This document shows, piece after piece, positions 55,060 through 62,576 of a stretch of DNA of 64,000 nt (positions are counted from its first letter, which is position 1; the number at the start of each line of letters is the position of its first letter). The stretch spans positions 744,001-808,000 of the forward strand of contig NZ_JBPZHB010000002.1 in the NCBI RefSeq assembly GCF_051857545.1, in the 5' to 3' direction. The position numbers and the translations under genes are program-made. The notes beneath the pieces are model-generated. The model was not told the DNA's origin and did no database searches. It worked only from the letters and a program-made list of their open reading frames with translations. Source of the DNA: Larkinella sp051857545 (lineage in GTDB: Bacteria; Bacteroidota; Bacteroidia; Cytophagales; Spirosomataceae).

Positions 55060-56418
55060 ATGATGAAAAAGTGCATCCAGTCTTTTCAAGTGGGTTTTAC
55101 AACGGTTTTGCCAGTTATCGGCATCTTGCTTTTTCTCCCCGCCTGTGCCCAAAACCGCCCGGTTTCGCCGTCTGATGATTCACTCCGGTACCAGATCGAA
55201 CGGGCGAGTCAGGAAATTAAAAAGCGGTTTATGAGTTCGCAAACCGGGATTTTGTACGACTACGCGGGTCGGGATGGAAACAATTTTATTCCAACCCCGG
55301 AAGAGTGTCAATCGGATCAGCCGAATGGGCTGTCGTGGTGGTCGCCCATCGAAAACGGGGCGTTTTTCAACGGCATTTACCTCGACGGACTGTGCAATCG
55401 CTGGAAATTGAGCCGGAAAAAAGAGGATGCTTTGGCAGCTCGTAAAGTGGCCGATGGCCTGGTTTTGCTGGCCACCGTCGGAAACGTTCCCGGTTTCATT
55501 GCCCGGGGCATTTCGACCGACGGAAAAAGTCACCACGTCGCTGGTTCCGACGACCAGACCGGGCCGTGGTTCTACGGCATCTGGCGGTATGTCAAAAGCG
55601 GTATTCCCGACGCGACCGAACAGAAACGCCTGATCAATCGGATGGAATCGGTGGGAAAGGCCCTGGAAAAAACGAACTGGCAACTACCGTGTGACCGGGC
55701 TGGCTACGGTTTTCGCGGAAACCTGACCGACAAAGGCTGCCGGATTTCGGTGCGGCTGGTGTTTATTTACCGGGCGTTGTACGATGTGACGAAAAATAAA
55801 CACTGGCTGGACGGCTACCACCAGCGGTTGAACGAGATTCCCGAAGGCGATTCGATGAACCGGCTGGAAGTGTGTGCCTTAGGCATTCCGTATGAAACCG
55901 TCAACCCGGAAAAAGGCAACAAAACCGAAAACGAATTCTGGATCACCGGGATTTCACAGGCCATGCTGAAGGCGTTGGTCGAACTGGAGGATAACCCGGA
56001 ACGGCGTGAAAAATTCCGGAAAGGCTTGCTGGCGGGAGCTGAACGGGCGGCTCTGCATGTATCGCGCTACAAAAACTTCGACAACGCCCACGACCTGGCC
56101 TTTACCGAAAACTGGCGGGTTTTGAATACGCTGTGGAAACCGCAACCCGACATTGCCACCACGCTCGACGTCGCACTCAGACAAGTTCGGGAGTGGGATA
56201 AATTGTCGCCCGCCCGCGGCTATGAAGACAAACACATGCGCGAACCGTTGTTTGCCTGTTGGGTGGTGCTTTTGTCCGGCAATAAGGCGTTAATCGAGCG
56301 TTATAAACCGCAATTGAAAAGTGCACTGATGCATTACGATTGGCAACGGCTGTATACGTCCCGGTTTTTTGTGGTCCTCCCGGCGTATTACGAAGCGAAA
56401 TTGAATCGGCTTTTTTAG
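55060..56418 (+). CDS. Lipoprotein paralogue of the preceding gene, unrecognised family (cassette 2)
   Basis: The chosen start at 55060 (or 55063) gives about 452 residues with a lipoprotein signal whose lipobox is LPAC near residue 29; the frame stays open 32 codons upstream inside the previous gene. The same blocks as in the previous protein occur in the same order: LSWWSPIENGAFFNGIYLDG, GLVLLATVGNVPGFIARGISTDG, DDQTGPWFYGIWRYVKSGIPD, ENWRVLNTLWKPQ, and MREPLFACWVV. Identity is about 40% by eye. It is presumably surface- or periplasm-facing via the lipid anchor, while its paralogue is soluble, suggesting sequential or compartment-split action. No catalytic residues can be named. Confidence 0.85.
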   Translation: MMKKCIQSFQVGFTTVLPVIGILLFLPACAQNRPVSPSDDSLRYQIERASQEIKKRFMSSQTGILYDYAGRDGNNFIPTPEECQSDQPNGLSWWSPIENGAFFNGIYLDGLCNRWKLSRKKEDALAARKVADGLVLLATVGNVPGFIARGISTDGKSHHVAGSDDQTGPWFYGIWRYVKSGIPDATEQKRLINRMESVGKALEKTNWQLPCDRAGYGFRGNLTDKGCRISVRLVFIYRALYDVTKNKHWLDGYHQRLNEIPEGDSMNRLEVCALGIPYETVNPEKGNKTENEFWITGISQAMLKALVELEDNPERREKFRKGLLAGAERAALHVSRYKNFDNAHDLAFTENWRVLNTLWKPQPDIATTLDVALRQVREWDKLSPARGYEDKHMREPLFACWVVLLSGNKALIERYKPQLKSALMHYDWQRLYTSRFFVVLPAYYEAKLNRLF

Positions 56419-56541
56419 GACTTGTGAAATTGATTCGTTGCTTTTTATGAAGAATCGAACCGATTTTGAAAAATTAAAAACTGGTCACGTTTTGAAATAT
56501 TTGGAGATTTGTTACAATTTTGGTAATAAATCTCCAGCTCG

Positions 56542-57120
56542 ATGTCCTGCCAAGCCCTGACCGATACCGAATTGCTAGACCTGCTCCGCAACGGTGACGA
56601 GCAGGCTTTCAGGGAATTGTATGAGCGGTATTGGTATAAAATGTACGTCGTGGCCCACCGCAAACTCCGGCGAAAAGAAGTAGCCGAAGAACTGGCGCAG
56701 GAGCTATTTGTGATGCTCTGGCAGAAGCGGGATTCGCTCAAAATTCTGAATTTGCCGGCTTTTCTGGGCATTACGCTCAAAAACCTGATGGTGGATTACA
56801 TCCGCCGGAACATCCTGGAAGAACATTACCTCGATCAACTCCGGTTGTTTTTCCCAGTCGAAACGTTTACGACCACCGAAACCGTCCAACTGAACGAACT
56901 AACGGAAGCCATTCAGAATACGCTGGCGCAACTTCCCGAGAAAACCCGCGAGGTCTTCATCCTTCGGCGGTTTGAACAGCTATCAATCCGCGAAATTGCC
57001 CAGCGGCTGGAACTGTCCGAAAAAGCCATCGAGTACCACCTTTCGCGTTCCACGTCCTTCCTCCGGCAGAACCTGCGCGATTTCGTCGCGGTTTGGGTGT
57101 TGTTTTTTCTTTACCCCTAA
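56542..57120 (+). CDS. ECF-type RNA polymerase sigma-70 factor (cassette 3)
   Basis: The 192-residue sigma factor has region 2 (about 12-80; NGDEQAFRELYERYWYKMYV, AEELAQELFVMLWQKRD) and region 4 (about 125-180; LPEKTREVFILRRFEQLSIREIA, LSEKAIEYHLSRSTSFLR). A hydrophobic tail (FVAVWVLFFLYP) ends the protein, as often seen in this group. Its FecR partner is not directly downstream as in cassettes 1 and 2 but about 715 bp away, behind a repeat array. Confidence 0.94.
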   Translation: MSCQALTDTELLDLLRNGDEQAFRELYERYWYKMYVVAHRKLRRKEVAEELAQELFVMLWQKRDSLKILNLPAFLGITLKNLMVDYIRRNILEEHYLDQLRLFFPVETFTTTETVQLNELTEAIQNTLAQLPEKTREVFILRRFEQLSIREIAQRLELSEKAIEYHLSRSTSFLRQNLRDFVAVWVLFFLYP

Positions 57121-57140
57121 ATCCCGAAACGTTGGCCTTG

Positions 57141-57708
57141 CTACAAAATGGGTCATCCCTACGGGATTGTTTTTGGTTTTTACGGGTGCCGGTTTCTACA
57201 AAACGGGTCATCCCTACGGGATTATTGATTTTCTGCGGATGTGGTTGCGCCATCCGTCCCTACAGGATTGTTTTTGGTTTTTTACGGGTGCCGGTTTCTA
57301 CAAAACGGGTCATCCCTACGGGATGGGGGATGGTTTTTACGGGTGCCGGTTTCTACAAAACGGGTCATCCCTACGGGATTATTGATTTTCTGCGGATGTG
57401 GTTGCGCCATCCGTCCCTACGGGATTGTTTTTGGTTTTTTGCGGGTGCCGGTTTCTACAAAACGGGTCATCCCTACGGGATTGTTTTTGGTTTTTACGGG
57501 TGCCGGTTTCTACAAAACAGGTCATCCATCCCTACGGGATTATTGATTTTCTGCGGATGCATTTGCTACAAAATGAATCATCCCTACAGGATTTTTCGAT
57601 TTTGTGTGGATGTGGTTGCGCCATCCGTCCCGTAGGGATGGTTCATTTTGTAGAAACCACCTCTGCATTATAGGGAAATGAGTCCCGTAGGGATGAATCA
57701 TTTTGTAG
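57141..57708. repeat. 157-bp higher-order tandem repeat array with inverted terminal copies
   Basis: A short unit beginning ctacaaaacgggtcatccct and forming the small palindrome ATCCCTACGGGAT recurs at 57141, 57196, 57298, 57353, 57455, 57510 and 57566. Spacing alternates 55 and 102 bp, giving a 157-bp higher-order period (57196-57352, 57353-57509, and a diverged third). Two further half-copies lie within each 102-bp block. The motif appears inverted at 57627-57653 and 57682-57708. Open frames in all three frames through this array are by-products of the repeat. Copies are near identical, so the array is recent. The following 100 bp up to the FecR gene are featureless. Confidence 0.9.
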
Positions 57709-57835
57709 GGGTTTTATGGCTACCCCAATCGCTTTTTAAGGGTGTCACAATAAAAAATCTCAAAAAAATCGCTTTTAGCCTTAGGGGTTTTTCGGTGGTA
57801 TTCGTCTATGCCTTTTGAACGAACCACTCAGCCCG

Positions 57836-58864
57836 ATGGATAGCGCAAAATACCAGGAATTGCTGGCTAAATACCTGAACGGCGACTGCTCCGACGAAGA
57901 GCGGGCGCTGATCGACCAGTGGTATGCGTCGCTGGATGCGGAGGTGGACTTGCCGGTCACGGTGGATGAGAAGAAACAACTGCTGGCCCGAAACTGGCAG
58001 GATCTGAGCCAGCGGACGCTGAAATCCAAACCGGTCCGTCCACTTCATTTCCGGCCTTACTGGGCAGCCGCTGCAGTTTTGGCGGTATTGATGGGACTCG
58101 GCTGGTATTTTCAGATTTGGAAAACGACTAGCGTACCGACACAACCGTTCGAAATTTCGGATGCAAAACCGGCTTTTCTTGAGAAGACCAACACCTCGGC
58201 CCTTCCCGAGCGGATTACCCTGAGTGACAAGAGCATAGTAACCCTGGAACCCGGCAGCAAAATCCGATATCCGGCCACGTTCACCGGCCAGAACCGGGAA
58301 GTTACTCTGACAGGCGAGGCATTTTTTGAGGTGCAGAAAAACCCGCACCAACCGTTCCTGGTGTATTCAAATGATTTGATTACCAAAGTGTTAGGGACCA
58401 GCTTTCGCATCAAAGCCAATGCGGCCAACCGAAACATCACGGTGTCGGTGCGGACGGGGCGCGTGTCGGTGTATTCTCCCACGCTGGCGACGGTGGCCAA
58501 AACCAAATCCGACCCCGAAACCATTGGTGTGGTTCTGACGCCGAACCAGCAGGTGACCTACTTGGATCTGGAACACCGGTTGGTGAAAACGCTGGTGGAA
58601 AAACCGGTCGTGCTGGTTCAGAAAGCCGAACTCCCCACCTTCACGTTTCAGAACACGCCGATTTCGGTGCTGATGACGGCCATTGAAAAAACGTACGGCG
58701 TCGATGTGGTGTACGACGAGGAGGTGATGAGTAACTGCTTCATTACGACTTCCCTGGAACAGGAAGACCTGTACGACAAACTGAACATCATTTGTAAACT
58801 GCTGGGAGCCAGCTACAAGGTGATCGACGCCCAGATCGTCATTTCCGGGCCGGGTTGCCAGTAG
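57836..58864 (+). CDS. FecR family anti-sigma factor with DUF4974 domain (cassette 3)
   Basis: The start at ATG 57836 is preferred; an upstream TTG at 57815 in frame would add seven residues without homology. The 342-residue protein begins MDSAKYQELLAKYLNGDCSDEE, the standard anti-sigma N-terminus, followed by a membrane helix near 75-92 (AAAAVLAVLMGLGWYF), a periplasmic FecR domain (about 115-240; LSDKSIVTLEPGSKIRYP, GEAFFEVQK) and a DUF4974 domain ending GPGCQ. It pairs with sigma factor 3 upstream and SusC 3 downstream. The C-terminal half resembles the cassette 1 FecR, the N-terminal half does not. Confidence 0.93.
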   Translation: MDSAKYQELLAKYLNGDCSDEERALIDQWYASLDAEVDLPVTVDEKKQLLARNWQDLSQRTLKSKPVRPLHFRPYWAAAAVLAVLMGLGWYFQIWKTTSVPTQPFEISDAKPAFLEKTNTSALPERITLSDKSIVTLEPGSKIRYPATFTGQNREVTLTGEAFFEVQKNPHQPFLVYSNDLITKVLGTSFRIKANAANRNITVSVRTGRVSVYSPTLATVAKTKSDPETIGVVLTPNQQVTYLDLEHRLVKTLVEKPVVLVQKAELPTFTFQNTPISVLMTAIEKTYGVDVVYDEEVMSNCFITTSLEQEDLYDKLNIICKLLGASYKVIDAQIVISGPGCQ

Positions 58865-58936
58865 TGAAAACGTTCAGGGGCAACAGCGAAAGTCAGTGAA
58901 AATAACCACAATCGAATAGGCTTAACGATCAATTCT

Positions 58937-58971
58937 AAACCATAAACTGCTAAACCGTAAACTAGAAACCA
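58937..58971. repeat. Solitary heptamer tract in the susC leader (cassette 3)
   Basis: Five 7-bp units (AAACCAT, AAACTGC, TAAACCG, TAAACTA, GAAACCA) lie between the FecR stop and the susC leader hairpin. The unit resembles the complement of GTTTACG from element H1. There is no second arm nearby. Confidence 0.6.
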
Positions 58972-59009
58972 AAAAAGAAGGTCGGCGATGGGTCCAAGCA
59001 TCACCGACC
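58971..59009 (-). terminator. Minus-strand-facing hairpin with T-run before susC (cassette 3)
   Basis: An 11-bp stem with one mismatch (ggtcggcgatg, 58980-58990, with 58999-59009) is preceded on the plus strand by AAAAAAGAA, so the minus strand reads hairpin then a T-run. It occupies the same place and has the same shape as the hairpin before susC in cassette 1. Both would end transcripts running antisense to the susC leader. Confidence 0.5.
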
Positions 59010-59110
59010 GGATCAAGCCCCAGCCGCCGGATCGTGTTCCGACGCATCTTTTCAGATGTGCAGGGCTTCTTTGTCTTTGCCTAAATCCTCAAACAAAAAC
59101 ATCCAAAGGT

Positions 59111-62100
59111 ATGAAATTACCTCGAATCTCTCACGCATTCGTCCTTACCCTTATGCGTATCACGTTTACCCAACTGATTTGTACGTTTCTGGTCGTGGGG
59201 GTGACCTACGCCAAAACCGTCAGCGCGCAGGCGCTGCTGGAACAACCCGTTACGCTGTCGATTGAGAACAAGGAAATTAGCGTCGTTTTATCCCGAATCG
59301 AAAAGGTGGCGAAGGTGACGTTTTCGTACATCCCGCAGCAGATTCAGGCCGACCGCCGGGTGTCGCTCAACGTCACCAACCAGCCTTTGTCCACCGTCCT
59401 GGATCAGCTTTTCCGAAACGCAGCCGTTAGTTACGAAGTCGTAGGCCGGAAGCAGATTCTGCTCAGCAAACCGCCGGTTTCGCCCGCTATCAGCCCCGGG
59501 ATTTCACCGAAAAGTACCCAACTCGAAACCGAAAAACCGCTCGACCGGGCGATTACCGGAAAAGTGACCGACGAAAAAGGCGAAGGCCTGCCGGGCGTGA
59601 GTGTGGTGGTCAAAAACACGACGCGCGGCACCAGCACCGATGCCGACGGGCGGTTTAAATTGAATGTGCCGGACAATGCAACGACACTGGTTTTCTCGTT
59701 CGTAGGCTATTTGAGTCAAGAAGCTGAGATTGGAAACCGCACGGATCTGGCGGTTGATCTGAAAGTCGATACCAAAAGCCTGGAGGAAGTGGTGGTGGTG
59801 GGCTACGGAACCGTTAAAAAAAGCGACCTGACCGGTTCGTTATCGCAGGTCAAATCCAAGGAACTGAACGCTTTTCCAAACAGCAATGTGTTGCAGGCAT
59901 TATCGGGCCGGGCGGCTGGCGTGCAGGTTTTACAGAATACCGGGGCGCCCGGAGCCGGTGTCAGCGTTCGGATCCGGGGCACCAACTCCATTCAGGGCAG
60001 CAACGAGCCGTTGTATGTGGTGGATGGTTTTCCAATTTCGGGCAGCAATCCGACGGCCCTCAACAACTCGGATATTGAAAGCATCGAGATTCTGAAAGAT
60101 GCCTCAGCCACGGCCATTTACGGTTCGCGGGGCGCCAACGGCGTCGTGATCATCACCACCAAACGCGGAAAAACCGGCAAAACCAACGTCGATTTCGAGA
60201 CCAGTTACACCAACCAGAAGCTGATCAAAAAACTGGATCTGATGAACGCGAAAGAATACGCAACGTTTTACAACGAACAGGCCGTCAACGATAAATTATC
60301 CCCTTACTTCACGCAGGCGCAGATCGACGGTTTTGGCGAGGGGTTCGACTGGCAGGATCTGGTTTTCCAGAAAGCACCCATGACCACCTCGGCGCTGAAC
60401 ATCAGCGGGGGCAATGAGAAAACCCAGTTTTCGGTGTCGGGGAGTGTGTTCAATCAGGCCGGTATTGTCAAAGGCAGTGATTACAAACGGTATTCGCTGC
60501 GGGCCAATGTGAATCACGAAATCAGTAAGAAGTTCAGTGTCAACCTCTCCAGCACGCTGACCCGCCTGAACACGGGGCGCAAAGACAGTGGGGGAGGGAG
60601 CCGGGGGAACTCGATGATTTCGGGGGCGATTTCGGCCCCGCCGACGCTGACACCCTACAAAGATGATGGCACGTATCGCGTGTTGGCCACTTCGTATCCC
60701 TTTGTCGCAACGGATTTGATCAATCCGCTGAATTTTATCAACGAACAATCCGACCAGATCAGGGCGAATCTGGCGCTGGTGAATGCGGCTTTGATTTTTC
60801 GCCCCATTCCCGATCTGACCATCAAGATTGCGGGCGGTATCGAAAACCGCGATGACCGCACGGATTCGTACCGTACCCGCAATTTTGTGAACTCGGCGGG
60901 CGTCGCCAATGTCAGTACAAATCAGATTACCAGCCTGTTGAGCGAAAATACAATCAGCTATACCAAAAGTTTTCAAAAGCACTCGGTGTCGGCCGTTGCC
61001 GGGTTTACCTACCAGGATTTTGTCAGTACGTCCCTGTCGGCGGGCGGGAACGGTTTTCTAAGCGACATTTTCGGCACCTATGACCTGAGTGCCTCCATCA
61101 CGCCGGGCATTCCCAATTCCGGGTATTCCAAGTCGGTTTTGCTCTCGTATTTGGCGCGCGTCAATTACGGTTTCGATGGGAAGTATTTACTGACGGCCAG
61201 CTTTCGGCGCGATGGTTCGTCCAAATACAGCGAAGGCAACAAGTGGGGCTTTTTTCCGTCGGCGGCTTTTGCCTGGCGCGTCTCCAACGAGGATTTTCTG
61301 AAAGAAAATACATTCATTTCGGACCTGAAATTCCGGGCGAGCTGGGGGTTGACGGGCAGCCAGGCCATTGGCGCGTATGCCACCTTAAACCAGCTTTCGT
61401 CGGGCAAAACCGTGTATGACAATGCCTTATACAACACGTTTGCGCCCGGCACGCGCCTGCCCGGCAATCTGAAATGGGAAACCACCGAACAGCAGGACGT
61501 CGGAATCGATCTGGGGATTCTAAAAAACCGGGTGACGTTTACGCTCGATTACTACATCAAAAATACCCGCGATTTGCTCAATACCGTCGTTCTGCCGTCG
61601 TCGCTGGGCTTTACGAGCACCATTCAGAACGTGGGACAGGTTCAGAATAAAGGCTTCGAACTGGGCGTCGATGCCCGGGTCTTTACCGGCGCTTTCAGGT
61701 GGGATCTGAATGCCAACCTCTCCCTGAACCGCAACAAAGTGGTGAAGTTGCAGGGGGGCGAGGACATTCTGGGCGGAACCGTTAGTGTCGTTGCCATCAA
61801 CGATGTGACGAACATCCTGCGCGAAGGGCAGCCCATCGGGCGGTATTGGGGCTATGTCGAAGAGGGGTATGACGACAAAGGCAAAATCAAGTTCAAGGAT
61901 CTCGACGGCGACGGGGCCATCAGCATCAAGGATAAAACCTACATCGGCGATCCGAATCCCACGTTTACGTTTGGCGTGAATTCGACCATGAGCTACAAAA
62001 ATTTCGACCTGACCATCTTCCTGCAAGGCGTTCAGGGCAACGACCTGTTCAACGCCAGTTCGATTGTCAACACGATGGACTACGGTTTTGGTCTCAACAT

Positions 62101-62458
62101 GCCGAAGGAGGTTTTTTACAACCACTGGTCGCCCACCAATCCGAACGCGAAATACCCGATCATCAGCAATTCCAGCCGGACGAGTGTGTCGAACCGGTAC
62201 ATCGAAGACGGTTCCTATTTGCGGCTGAAGACCATCCAACTGGCCTATAACCTGCCGCTGCAAACCTGGGGCGTCAACTGGATTCGGAACGCGCAATTGT
62301 ATGCCAGCGGACAGAACTTGCTGACACTGACCAACTACTCGTGGTGGGATCCCGAAGTAAACTCCAACGGCGGAGCCAACTCGACCAACCAGGGCTTTGA
62401 TTTCAACAGTTATCCATCCTCCAAATCCGTCACCATCGGCGTGCGGGTAGGGTTTTAA
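59111..62458 (+). CDS. SusC/RagA family TonB-linked outer membrane transporter with STN domain (cassette 3)
   Basis: The start at 59111 (MKLPRISHAFVLTLM) places a normal signal peptide at 1-38 and yields 1115 residues; the frame is open 41 codons further upstream, through the leader hairpin, but that part is not protein-like. An STN domain (about 45-118), carboxypeptidase-regulatory-like domain (about 147-215), plug from about 226 (VVVGYGTVKKSDLTGSLSQ) and barrel follow. The plug and much of the barrel are nearly the same as in cassette 1 (shared LSGRAAGVQVLQNTGAPG, MNAKEYATFYNEQA, YFTQAQID, WDPEVNSNGGANST). The two cassettes therefore descend from one duplication, possibly with divergence in ligand. 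Confidence 0.97.
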   Translation: MKLPRISHAFVLTLMRITFTQLICTFLVVGVTYAKTVSAQALLEQPVTLSIENKEISVVLSRIEKVAKVTFSYIPQQIQADRRVSLNVTNQPLSTVLDQLFRNAAVSYEVVGRKQILLSKPPVSPAISPGISPKSTQLETEKPLDRAITGKVTDEKGEGLPGVSVVVKNTTRGTSTDADGRFKLNVPDNATTLVFSFVGYLSQEAEIGNRTDLAVDLKVDTKSLEEVVVVGYGTVKKSDLTGSLSQVKSKELNAFPNSNVLQALSGRAAGVQVLQNTGAPGAGVSVRIRGTNSIQGSNEPLYVVDGFPISGSNPTALNNSDIESIEILKDASATAIYGSRGANGVVIITTKRGKTGKTNVDFETSYTNQKLIKKLDLMNAKEYATFYNEQAVNDKLSPYFTQAQIDGFGEGFDWQDLVFQKAPMTTSALNISGGNEKTQFSVSGSVFNQAGIVKGSDYKRYSLRANVNHEISKKFSVNLSSTLTRLNTGRKDSGGGSRGNSMISGAISAPPTLTPYKDDGTYRVLATSYPFVATDLINPLNFINEQSDQIRANLALVNAALIFRPIPDLTIKIAGGIENRDDRTDSYRTRNFVNSAGVANVSTNQITSLLSENTISYTKSFQKHSVSAVAGFTYQDFVSTSLSAGGNGFLSDIFGTYDLSASITPGIPNSGYSKSVLLSYLARVNYGFDGKYLLTASFRRDGSSKYSEGNKWGFFPSAAFAWRVSNEDFLKENTFISDLKFRASWGLTGSQAIGAYATLNQLSSGKTVYDNALYNTFAPGTRLPGNLKWETTEQQDVGIDLGILKNRVTFTLDYYIKNTRDLLNTVVLPSSLGFTSTIQNVGQVQNKGFELGVDARVFTGAFRWDLNANLSLNRNKVVKLQGGEDILGGTVSVVAINDVTNILREGQPIGRYWGYVEEGYDDKGKIKFKDLDGDGAISIKDKTYIGDPNPTFTFGVNSTMSYKNFDLTIFLQGVQGNDLFNASSIVNTMDYGFGLNMPKEVFYNHWSPTNPNAKYPIISNSSRTSVSNRYIEDGSYLRLKTIQLAYNLPLQTWGVNWIRNAQLYASGQNLLTLTNYSWWDPEVNSNGGANSTNQGFDFNSYPSSKSVTIGVRVGF

Positions 62459-62462
62459 AATT

Positions 62463-62571
62463 ATTGAGTGATTGAGCGAATGAGTAATTGAGTGAAAAGA
62501 TCAGCACTATTGTTAGCCTCCAGGCTCGCCCAATTGTTTCACTCAATCACTCAATTACTCAATCGCAATTG
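62463..62571. repeat. Octamer-built inverted repeat between susC and susD (element H10)
   Basis: The left arm reads as 8-bp units ATTGAGTG, ATTGAGCG, AATGAGTA, ATTGAGTG from 62463. The right arm (62540-62571) is complementary, with units CACTCAAT, CACTCAAT, TACTCAAT. The loop is about 45 nt. It occupies the same SusC-SusD gap as H8 in cassette 1, with a related but different unit. Confidence 0.9.
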
Positions 62572-62576
62572 AAACT

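Noticed and set aside
57093..57673. Overlapping plus-strand open frames of 91 to 180 codons in all three frames
   Set aside because: They lie in the 157-bp tandem array; the absence of stops comes from the repeat and its length not being a multiple of three. The translations are repetitive and unlike proteins.
57141..57708. Possible CRISPR array
   Set aside because: Repeat spacing alternates 55/102 bp, the spacers are themselves repeated, and no cas gene is present in the window.
57815..57835. Upstream TTG start for the cassette 3 FecR gene
   Set aside because: An ATG at 57836 begins precisely at the conserved anti-sigma N-terminus, so the TTG extension is unnecessary.
58988..59110. 41-codon upstream extension of the cassette 3 SusC gene
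   Set aside because: It passes through the leader hairpin, and the ATG at 59111 gives a proper signal peptide.
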